Origin: Amyelois transitella
Taxonomy: Eukaryota > Arthropoda > Insecta > Lepidoptera > Pyralidae
Assembly: GCF_032362555.1 (NCBI RefSeq)
Contig: NC_083523.1
Span: forward strand, 8,035,501 to 8,099,500
Length of the DNA: 64,000 bases
Direction of reading: 5' to 3'
Translations under genes and position numbers: made by a program
Shown here: positions 49,601 through 54,800 of the stretch, one piece after another
How positions within the stretch are numbered: position 1 is the first letter of the stretch
How the letters are laid out: each line of letters starts with the position of its first letter
The notes under the pieces: generated by a model
What the model saw: the letters and a program-made list of their open reading frames with translations, nothing else
What the model was told of the DNA's origin: nothing
The model's database searches: none

Positions 49601-49614
49601 ATTTTTCCAGGCAT
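26431..49614 (-). CDS. C2CD5: C2 domain-containing protein 5 (C2CD5/CDP138), 22 coding exons, 1889 aa
   Basis: Exons in gene order: 49435-49614, 47207-47366, 45196-45336, 43285-43445, 42099-42210, 40596-40665, 37227-40243, 36592-36738, 35220-35379, 34419-34510, 33946-34066, 33157-33248, 32345-32463, 31696-31821, 30837-30927, 30605-30729, 30406-30513, 29645-29803, 28763-28939, 27910-28065, 27240-27344, 26431-26481. All introns are GT-AG, every phase fits, and the sum is 5670 nt. Similarity to vertebrate C2CD5 runs from end to end: the start [123 protein letters not shown], and the end [16 protein letters not shown]. The N-terminal C2 domain (about residues 1-110) keeps the Ca2+-binding Asps at 19, 26, 77, 79 and 85. 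In vertebrates the protein binds Ca2+ and phospholipids and helps GLUT4 vesicles fuse under Akt. It is nearly twice the vertebrate length (about 1000) because exon 7 adds about 1000 residues. Confidence 0.93.
26568..26650 (+). mobile_element. SINE-A 5' fragment
   Basis: TACCGTGTGGTTCTCG to CATGGATGTCGTAAAAGGCG and ACTAAGGGA. It lies in the last intron of C2CD5. Confidence 0.65.
26680..26868 (+). repeat. Family C-like dispersed repeat
   Basis: AGGAGTCGCTTCGTGTAAAA, ACCTGACTCACTCATCCTGG and GATGTGATCGGGCTTAATAC. Related wording occurs at 40860, 41260 and 46410. Confidence 0.5.
26995..27070. repeat. Family D repeat fragment
   Basis: CGTAAATCCCGCGAGAAATG and ACCGGGATGTAAAGTACCCT resemble the CCCGCGGGAATTCCGGG part of the copy at 15708. 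Confidence 0.4.
27466..27592 (-). mobile_element. SINE-A fragment
   Basis: ACCCTTGCGGGGTGAACAGT to GCTAGTCCATCGCCTAAAAG, minus strand, diverged. Confidence 0.6.
27715..27836 (-). pseudogene. Decayed copy of C2CD5 exon 20
   Basis: Plus-strand AAGCCTCCCAATTTTTTAAC, GGTGGTAATTTCTTGTACGA and CAAATTCTCTGAGCACCG parallel the real exon at 27910-28065 (AAGGCCGCCCAATTCTCTAA). A 4-nt insertion shifts the frame and a stop follows. A shared TTTCTCGTCATTTCTCA flank at 27645 and 27855 suggests a tandem duplication of about 210 bp. Confidence 0.7.
27910..28065 (-). CDS. C2CD5: C2CD5 exon 20 (conserved C-terminal block)
   Basis: Encodes [18 protein letters not shown] to [18 protein letters not shown] and FLHTFTCE, matching vertebrate MFFIRETTSLREEGGVSGFL. 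The acceptor is TTTGTTTCAG and the donor GTAAGT. Confidence 0.94.
28352..28558 (+). mobile_element. SINE-A copy with internal deletion
   Basis: ATGTGGTTCACGCCATTT, GGATGTCGTCAAGAGCGACT and a GATATAAACGTGATATGTAT tail. Confidence 0.75.
28968..29022 (-). repeat. SINE-T tail fragment
   Basis: ACGGGACAAATTACACAAAT and TGAGTTAGCATCGAAGTAAG are the reverse of the SINE-T 3' end. Confidence 0.65.
29022..29222 (+). repeat. Promoter-like repeat (family P), copy 3
   Basis: GTGGCGATGTTTAGTGACGT, CGGCCAATCGCAATAAGGAT, CGACGCGCTCAATCAATAAC, CGGATTGGAGCATAAGTACA and CCGACTCAAAATCGTC match copy 1 in order and spacing. It lies in intron 18 of C2CD5, opposite strand. Confidence 0.65.
29449..29611 (-). mobile_element. 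SINE-A 3' half
   Basis: CATACATACAAACACATAGT to TAGCCCATCGCCTAAAAGAA, minus strand. It ends 34 bp from the low edge of C2CD5 exon 18. Confidence 0.75.
30023..30252 (-). mobile_element. SINE-A copy lacking the extreme 5' head
   Basis: TACATACATACGGTCACGTC to AGAGATAGAGTGGTCCTAAT on the minus strand. Confidence 0.8.
31270..31690 (-). repeat. TG microsatellites interleaved with three partial copies of exon 14
   Basis: Partial copies lie at about 31271-31340, 31399-31455 and 31516-31625, separated by long TG runs. They break at the same GCGCGTTT point, so they lack the acceptor and first ~25 nt of the exon. The last two keep the GTCAGC donor. The 186-209 codon ORFs here are products of TG repeats and GC-rich exon copies, not genes. 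Confidence 0.9.
31696..31821 (-). CDS. C2CD5: C2CD5 exon 14, source of a second exon-fragment array
   Basis: Encodes [36 protein letters not shown] and APPTIK in phase 0. The acceptor is TTTTTTCAG and the donor GTCAGC. Very GC-rich. Aligns to vertebrate NALFGLRIQITVGENMLMGL. Confidence 0.93.
33040..33112 (+). repeat. SINE-T 3' tail fragment
   Basis: CGTAACACAAGTCTCGAACT, TACTTCGAAGCTAACTCAAT and TCACGCATATATTTATTT. It ends 45 bp from C2CD5 exon 12. Confidence 0.7.
34145..34208 (-). repeat. Family C fragment
   Basis: GTGTGCCTTTGACCGTGGAC and CCTGGATTGGGTGAGCTC match the reverse of the copy at 21795-22090. Confidence 0.45.
34560..34682 (+). repeat. Promoter-like repeat (family P), copy 4
   Basis: CATCACTAACGTCACACGCC, CAGCCAATCACAGCGAAGAA and TTCGACTGAACATCGTC match copy 1, with a deletion of the second CCAAT block. 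Confidence 0.55.
34757..35010 (+). mobile_element. SINE-A copy, nearly full length
   Basis: GGCTCCCGGCACCAATACAA to GATATAGACGTGACTATAAG. Its TATG tail abuts the tail of a reverse LINE-B copy. Confidence 0.82.
35018..35190 (-). mobile_element. LINE-B 3'-end copy
   Basis: Tail CGCCTCTTTCCCGGAGGGGT, then ACCTCTTTCCACTTGCCACG and CTCTCTTCATGCAAGCTCGG, ending at TTACCAGGACGTTCTTAATT. It ends about 30 bp from C2CD5 exon 9. Confidence 0.75.
35483..35738 (+). mobile_element. SINE-A copy, full length
   Basis: Head GTGCCGTGTGGTTCCCGGCA at 35483; ends at GATATAGACGTGATTATATG. Confidence 0.88.
35745..36000 (+). repeat. Dispersed repeat family E (TAGAATAGATTTATTTTC)
   Basis: TAGAATAGATTTATTTTCAA, TCTAATTATATCTGCTGCTG and GATCTCTTAAATCTAAATCG. 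A second copy lies at 62210-62440 with the same order. Confidence 0.65.
36035..36182 (-). repeat. Decayed LINE-B 3'-end fragment
   Basis: ATCACACTTCTTTCCTGTAA, TTTTACTCTTCATACAAACT and TGACTTTTGCTAGGATGTCC, minus strand. Confidence 0.45.
37227..40243 (-). CDS. C2CD5: C2CD5 exon 7: giant 3017-bp exon with four helical repeats
   Basis: The exon encodes residues 275-1281, an uninterrupted frame. The acceptor is TTACCCGTCAATAG and the donor GTACGT; both phases match exons 6 and 8. It ends with [14 protein letters not shown], which aligns with the conserved SSDTDLSLTPK of vertebrate C2CD5 just before the next conserved block, so it belongs to this gene. The rest is Ser/Glu/Lys-rich and probably disordered. 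Basic-Ser sites such as [18 protein letters not shown] and RQNSVDS fit basophilic kinases. Four copies of a motif close to LhxTAMETILhDKVQSLL-P start at residues 874, 931, 1054 and 1107, and a shortened relative ([12 protein letters not shown]) precedes the third. Composition is AT-rich, in contrast to the very GC-rich exons 9, 14, 18 and 19. The in-frame Met at 40296 lies in the intron. Confidence 0.88.
40785..40925 (+). repeat. Family C repeat
   Basis: GAGGGAAAACATCGTGAGGA, GGTTAGGCTCCTCTGCAAAC and GTTGCGGAGGTCAGATGGGA. Confidence 0.55.
40931..41187 (-). mobile_element. SINE-A copy, full length
   Basis: ACATACATACATATAATCAC to GGTGCCGGGAACCACATGGC, minus strand. Confidence 0.85.
41200..42098. 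other. Lower part of C2CD5 intron 5: repeats only
   Basis: Holds a family C-like piece at 41250-41400 (GGTTGCGGAGGAGGACAGAC) and the SINE-T copy at 41840-42072. No exon is seen between. Confidence 0.5.
41840..42072 (-). mobile_element. tRNA-derived SINE-T, full length
   Basis: Reverse copy with B box CGGGATTCGAACCCGG and A-box end CACTACCGCTGCGCCACAGA-like sequence. It ends 26 bp from C2CD5 exon 5, in its donor-side intron. Confidence 0.85.
42249..42328 (-). mobile_element. SINE-A 5' end, minus strand
   Basis: CGCCTTTTACGACATCCATG to GGTGCCGGGAACCTCACGGC. The 3' end of a different, plus-strand copy follows. Confidence 0.75.
42458..42570 (+). mobile_element. SINE-A 3' end, plus strand
   Basis: TCTCAATTCTATCATTAATA to GATATAGCCGTGACCATATG. 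Confidence 0.75.
42560..42607 (-). pseudogene. Decayed copy of the 3' end of C2CD5 exon 4
   Basis: Minus-strand AGGTCGCATTCATCAAATTT then AGCAACCAGGTAC encodes [12 protein letters not shown], matching the last residues of exon 4 ([12 protein letters not shown]) with its donor. It lies in intron 4, downstream of the real exon, and has no acceptor. Confidence 0.75.
42605..42682 (+). repeat. LINE-B 3'-end fragment
   Basis: GATGTATGTAGAGATCGTAG and TGCCTACCTCTCCAGAAAAG then AGGCGTGACC. Confidence 0.55.
42999..43230 (-). mobile_element. SINE-A copy
   Basis: ACATACATACATACATATAG to GGTGCCGGGAACAACACGGC; the mid-body is deleted. It ends about 55 bp from C2CD5 exon 4. Confidence 0.8.
43556..43769 (-). 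mobile_element. SINE-A copy with deleted tail segment
   Basis: CATACATACCTACATATGTA to GTGCCAGGAACCACACGGCA, minus strand. Confidence 0.78.
43806..43931 (+). mobile_element. SINE-A 3' half
   Basis: AAACTTCAAATAGTGACATA to GATATAGACGTGATTATATG. Confidence 0.7.
44485..45195 (-). repeat. Tandem array of partial C2CD5 exon 3 copies with donors
   Basis: The 164-bp unit repeats at 44705, 44869 and 45033, and matches the true exon at 45197. A more diverged copy starts near 44493. Each unit holds the last ~79 nt of exon 3, its GTGAGT donor and the following ~75 nt of intron. All lack the acceptor and the 5' part of the exon; the break is after GATCACGTTCAG. The plus-strand ORFs of 86-102 codons here are shadows. 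Confidence 0.92.
45196..45336 (-). CDS. C2CD5: C2CD5 exon 3, source of a tandem exon-fragment array
   Basis: Encodes [36 protein letters not shown] and [10 protein letters not shown] (the last Cys split to exon 4). The donor is GTGAGT. Its 3' part and donor are repeated four times just downstream (44485-45195), and a copy of its 5' end with acceptor lies upstream at 45829-45866. A SINE-A copy starts 13 bp upstream of its acceptor. Confidence 0.93.
45350..45612 (-). mobile_element. SINE-A copy inserted next to C2CD5 exon 3 acceptor
   Basis: A full-length minus copy (tail CATACATACTACATATGGTC, head at 45590-45612). GAATTTGTA occurs on both sides (45340 and about 45626) and is the likely target-site duplication. 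Confidence 0.85.
45619..46023. repeat. Tandem duplication including a 5' copy of C2CD5 exon 3
   Basis: A segment starting GAATTTGTAAATGTACAAAA, with GAAGCCAATTCACTGGAGAA and a TC microsatellite, recurs from 45857. Between the copies, at 45829-45862, sits a minus-strand acceptor plus exon 3 start (encoding GAVLSGWI) that then reads into a stop. A third scrap (GTAGTAGCGATCTCTGCCAG) lies at 46186. Confidence 0.8.
46036..46178 (+). mobile_element. SINE-A 3' half
   Basis: CAACCTGTCACTATTTGAAT to GACGTGACCATATGTATATG. Confidence 0.78.
46375..46505 (+). repeat. Family C repeat
   Basis: GTTAAGGTTCCCTGGGTTAA, GGCGGGAGTCGCTCCCTGTT and ACCTGACTTACCCAATTTTG. Confidence 0.45.
46511..46575 (-). repeat. 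SINE-A tail fragment
   Basis: ACATACATATCATCCACATC and GGTAGACAGAGCCAATAGTC. Confidence 0.55.
47430..47515 (+). repeat. Decayed LINE-B fragment
   Basis: AAGTATGCAGGGATTGTGAC and AAAGAGACGTGATGTATGTA. Confidence 0.45.
47930..48095 (+). mobile_element. LINE-B 3'-end copy, truncated at the tail
   Basis: In one frame GGTCGGAGTGGGAAGACCTA encodes [27 protein letters not shown] and [14 protein letters not shown] follow after a frame change. Confidence 0.7.
48505..48762 (-). mobile_element. SINE-A copy, full length
   Basis: CATATAATCACGTCTATATC to GGTGCCGGGAACCACACGGC. Confidence 0.85.
48981..49206 (-). mobile_element. SINE-A copy, head degraded
   Basis: ACATACATACATATAGTCAC to TTTTTTATTGATGCGGGGAT, minus strand. 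Confidence 0.8.
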
Positions 49615-49969
49615 TTTTACGGTGTACACAACTTCTTAACACTAAAACACTAATATTGTAATGCAACGAGGACACACAAACTATTAGCACAACATATTTG
49701 AGAAGATTATCGCTGAATTCACGAGAGATTAGCGCTTTTAGAACTTTTAATCAGTACCAAAACATCAGATAACGATCTTATCGAAATGTCTGTATGTACA
49801 TCAAATTTAGACCACAGATTTGATGCACAGGTAAAAAATATGTCCCGTATCATTTCCAACACATTGTTGTTATGAACTTTGATGAAATATGATAGTTTTT
49901 GATAAAAATGTAATTATTTTATTTACGCAGACACTGTTTTCATAACGCATTTTCCACGCGATTTACGCG

Positions 49970-50010
49970 GTGTACTATATAAACACAAGTTTTGCTCGCT
50001 TCAGACGTCT
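49970..50010. promoter_or_regulatory. Candidate core promoter with TATATAAA
   Basis: TATATAAA at 49976-49983, with an initiator-like TTCAGAC about 27 bp downstream on the plus strand. Read in reverse, TTTATATAGT could serve C2CD5, whose ATG is about 360 bp away. No plus-strand coding exon is visible, so C2CD5 or a divergent non-coding transcript are the options. Confidence 0.35.
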
Positions 50011-50427
50011 GCGAGAGGTGTTCTAAAAGCAATGACTAGGGTTTATTAATAGATAAACGTGCAATTTTATAAATAAAAGTTCGTCTTTCGTAATTCAAGC
50101 GACAACAAATGTCAGCTCAGCTGGGATAATGTCAAATTTGAGCTGCGTTCCAATTTTCGTTATTTTGTGGAATTTTCATTTGATACTTTCAATATTTGTT
50201 ATTGATAAAAAAAATGAACAGACTTACATTTAGTATTTACATAGCAAATAGATTATTAAATTATTTGTTTATTTTATGAACTTATTAATTAGGTACATAG
50301 TTTAAATCATATTAACATCATTCTATCATTAAATACGCTAACATGACCTTCCAGTATGATTACATTCTTTGGTATTTTCAAGACAGAGACAATTTTAAAT
50401 TAGGATTCCTTTTGTACAAACCTTTCA

Positions 50428-50507
50428 CTATATGAATCTCAATTCTATCATAACGCCATACAGCTGAACGTCTACCTCGCAATGGATATAGACGTGACTA
50501 TATGTGC
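50428..50507 (+). repeat. SINE-A 3' fragment
   Basis: TATGAATCTCAATTCTATCA to GATATAGACGTGACTATATG. Confidence 0.65.
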
Positions 50508-50696
50508 GTTGTTTAATTCAGTGCTATTACCAGAATCAACATCTCCCGGGACCGGCCGGGACGGCTTTAGTATACCTAATGCATATGATCGTACGATAAA
50601 TGTAGATTTATACGATAACAATAATTCGATGGATACAAAGTCGAGTTAGACTACTTACGAGAGTCGATCGACTTTGTTGCTTTTCCAACACAGATA

Positions 50697-50898
50697 AGAT
50701 TCCATCTCTTTTCTATAGATGTCGTAAAAGGCGACTAAGGGATAGGCTTATAAACATGAGATTTTTCTTTCAGACTATGGGCTAGCAACCTGTTACTATT
50801 TGGATCTCAACTCTGAAGTTGAACGTGGACTATAAGTCTTGTCAAGACTGTTGGTTCTGTCTACCCCGCAAGGGATATCGACATGACTATATGTATGA
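50697..50898 (+). mobile_element. SINE-A copy lacking the head
   Basis: GATTCCATCTCTTTTCTATA to CGACATGACTATATGTATG. Confidence 0.75.
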
Positions 50899-51699
50899 TA
50901 AGATTTCAAGGCGCATATTGACATGTGACTCTTTTTCTATCGTAGAAGGTTACCAAAGTAACAGAATGAGAGAAGACATATGCCTCCATTAATGAAACAG
51001 GGCAGGTTAGAAAGTTAGTTAGGGAAAATCATTCAAATCTCCAATTAAAACTATCAAGTCAGATTCAATAATTTATTATTATTTTGTAACAGTCTTTCGT
51101 ATTCTTACTTACTTATTTAACCTTTTCTTATTAATTGAAATGGCTTTACATTTTGCTTGAGACATAAAAAAAAACTACTTATATATCTCTGTCTCTTATC
51201 AACGATATTGCTAAGAAAAGGAAAGCAACACGAAATATTTCAAATATTTCATTTGATCCGAATGAGTTTTTAAATAACTAAAAACAGTTGATTATCAAAA
51301 TTCAATCACGCATTTCAAATTATATGATTAAATACACAAAAATCGTTATTAATCGTGAAATTGTCGTCAATTCGCTTCACCGGCACAGCCGAAAGCGTGT
51401 AATTATTTCTTTATAGAATGCAAAAACAAAATGATAGCTAATGTTGGCAATGTGAACTTCATGTATTTAATTTGATTATTATGTTTATCAATTATTTTCA
51501 TATTATATTATTCTGATTGATAAATGTTTGAAGAAAATAAACTCACTTCTATATCCCAATAAAGTCATTTTATGACAACTTATTTATCTTGTAATCAAAC
51601 CAATATTTTGATGATATCTTGTCTACCAGAGGCACCTTTACCTATATTACCTACTTAAAAGTTGCACTTCTCTCCAGGAAACAATCACTCATTATTTAA

Positions 51700-51705
51700 T
51701 TTATT
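51700..51705 (-). terminator. nopo: Likely polyadenylation signal of nopo
   Basis: AATAAA on the minus strand, 114 bp after the nopo stop codon. Confidence 0.5.
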
Positions 51706-51755
51706 ACACAACACTGAGACCATGAAATGATTACCGAGTTATTTCATGCAACCAC

Positions 51756-51808
51756 GTCACGTTTAATCCCTTACGGGGTAGACAGAGCAAACAGGCCGCG
51801 TTCAGATC
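51756..51808 (-). repeat. SINE-A fragment in the nopo 3' UTR
   Basis: CCACGTCACGTTTAATCCCT and TACGGGGTAGACAGAGC, minus strand, between the stop codon and the poly(A) signal. Confidence 0.6.
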
Positions 51809-51818
51809 TGTAGATGGG

Positions 51819-54800
51819 TCATTTATCCTGCATCTTAGCCAACATTTTGCTTATATCCTGGCTGCCATTAGGAGTGGGTCGCTTTAGTTTGTGCTTAGCT
51901 GAAAGTTTCGGGACGCAGCTTTTCAGTGGGCGTTTTGTGGGCGTCGGGAATATGTCCGGTTTCGAGTGGCCTCCTGCAATTAAAATATAATTAAATAAAA
52001 AACGAACGTATCTTGATCAAATAAAGGACGTCCTGGTAATGGGTCAGGTCAAAAGTACCCGAAACCGCCGAGCCTGCATGAAGAGAGTTATGAATGTGGA
52101 TGAAGCGAAGGAAATATGCAGAGATCGTGGCAAGTGGAAAGAGGTAGTCTCTGCCTACCCCTCCGGGAAAGATTTTATGTATGTATGTATGTATGTTAAA
52201 TACAAAAAGGCTTATTTTCAGGGTTATGTAAAGGTAACGTTGTTCCAACAAAAAGCAAATTAGGGAGAGTGATTTAAAATAATTTGGCTCTATATTTTAA
52301 TAATAAAAATTCCTACTCATATTATGTTTGTACATAAAAATAAGATAATAAAATAATAATACTAAACATAAAATTAAATTATAATATATTTATTTTTATC
52401 TAATATTTACAATCGTGAAAGTACTTTAACTTTTATTCCTTCATTCAATTCTTTAACGGCTAAAACAATGCAATGATTTAAAAAAAAATTTGTAGAATAC
52501 AATTTAAGACGTTTTTCGCGCGAGAATTTGTGGTTAGCAGTTTTTTAAACGGTTAAAATGAATATGGCCGGCTTCGATAGCACTTAAAAACTCCTCCATT
52601 TTGGTTCAACTTATATGTGTTTTACAAACCTAATCCGTCATATGTGATATCCATCTGTGCATCGTCGAGGTTAGGCTCGTGTTCCATCGCAAGCGATAAT
52701 AGCTTTGGCTTTTTCTGGAATATGCTAGTGCTGGGTTCTTGCGCCGGTTTCTTCATTGCGATATTCCTAACAGAGTTCAATAGCGCCAATTCTGAAGGCT
52801 GGAATAGATATATAATGTTACCATTATTATAAACTAGCTGTTGCACACGACTTCATTCGCCGACAAACTTAACACGTAAAAGCTGGCACACTGTATTTCC
52901 TCCTTAAGAGGGTTGGGTAGAGTAGTAGTATATACATACATATAATCACGTTTATAACCCTTGCTGGGTAGACAAAGCCAACAGTCTTGAAAGGACTGAT
53001 AGGCAACGTTCAGCTGTTTGGCTGAATGATAGAATTGAGATTCGAATTGTGACAGGTTGCTAGCCCATCGCCTAAAAGATGAATCCCAAATTTATAAGCC
53101 TATCACTTAGTCGCCCTTTTTACGACATCCATGGCAACGAGTGGTCCTATTCTTTTTTTATAAGTGCCGGGAACCACACGACACTTGGGAACCTTAGTTA
53201 GACAAAGTCTGACACATCTGAGAAAACCGCATTTATGTCGGAGCAATATATTTCGCATGATACAATTTTGGACATTAAATTGACACAAGGGCAGAAGTAC
53301 ATTTAAATATTTTAACTTACATACATACATATAATCACATTTATATCCCTTGCGGGGTATTCAGAGCCAACAGTCTCGCAACAACTGAAAAGCCACGTTC
53401 AGTCGAATTGGCTTAATAATGTAAAAATTGCGATGGGCTAGCAACCTGTCACTATTGGAATCTCAATTCTAGCATTAAGCCAAATAGCTGTGCGTGGCCT
53501 ATCAGTCTTTTCAAGACTGTTGTCTCTGTCTACCCCACAAGGGATATAGACGTGACCAAATGTATGTATGTATGTGAAATTGAGATTCAAATAGTGACAA
53601 GGTCGCTAGCCCATAACCTACAAGAAGAATACCAAGTTTATGGTTTATAAGAGGTCGCTAGCCCATAACCTACAAGAAGAATACCAAGTTTATGGTTTAT
53701 AAGAGGTCGCTAGCCCATAACCTAAAAGAAGAATACCAAGTTTATGGTTTATAAGAGGTCCCTAGCCCATAACCTACAAGAAGAATACCAAGTTTATGGT
53801 TTACTTACCTTCAGTTTATTATCAGCCGCCATTTGCTTCGGCCGCTGCTGGAGCACAGTCAACGCTAAACTACTCTGCTTCAGACACAAATATGGCGAGT
53901 CCGAGTCCTCTATAGTTTTCACCATTCTGTCCTGAAAACAAAGATAATGTAAGTTTATCTTTAAAGGTAAATATTATATTTTATGCCGTGTGGTTCCTAG
54001 CACCATTAGAAAAAGAATAGGACCACTCCATCTCTTTCCTATGGCGACTAAGGGATAGGCTTATACACTTGGGTTTCTTTTAGGCGATGGGCTAGCAACC
54101 TGTCACTATTTGAATCTCAATTCCATCATGAAGCCAAACAGCTGAACGTGGGATTATTGGTCTTTTCGAGACTGTTGGCTCTGTCTATCCCGCAAGGATT
54201 TACATAAATGAATCCATGAGGGTACAGAAAAAAATAAATCAAAGATGTTATAAGAATTACTTTTGCTTTTGATTATACATGGTTACCTACATTTATATCA
54301 GAAATTCGCCTTTTACGACATTTACAGGGAAGAGTGGTCCTTTTTTGTTTTTCAATATCAATATAAGTAGTAATAAAGACCACAGTTAATAATAAAGAGA
54401 ATTTTATTTTATTTTTGTAAGTTTGTAGCGAATAAAACGACTGAACTGATATTTACAAAGTTTGGCACAGATATAGAATAGACCTTTGGGAGTGACATGG
54501 GTTACTTTTTTCCGGAATTTCCCACGGGAAAGAAGGGCCGCGCGAAACCTAATTGATACTTATGATGTGTTGTTTTACATTTATTGCAGTTATTCTAATA
54601 CGGAAACTTGAGGAACCAAATCATAATTAAAGGCAGGATTTTTACTTTAATTAGATCATTAAATATGATTTTATTTCATTGTTATCTTGTTAGGAAGTTT
54701 TAAGATTAAAATATTAGAATAAGGAAGTCTTTGTTCCAACCCCCTTTATTACGGCGTCAAAAATTTGACTGTTTGCAATGTTTCTTTATTAAAACAACTC

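Larger units (their letters stand above)
49615..51818. other. Intergenic region between C2CD5 and nopo
   Basis: Holds the C2CD5 5' flank, a possible promoter at 49976-50010 and SINE-A pieces. I find no coding exon. The AT-rich stretch 50900-51750 shows nothing recognisable except a likely nopo poly(A) signal at 51700-51705. Confidence 0.55.

Noticed and set aside
52622-52629. TAA at 52622 as the end of nopo
   Set aside because: A GTTTGT donor after YDGL joins in phase to an exon giving the conserved GLGGHSK and a basic C-terminus.
53601-53802. Regularly spaced repeat as a CRISPR array
   Set aside because: Units are directly adjacent with no unique spacers, and the sequence is SINE-derived in a eukaryotic intron.
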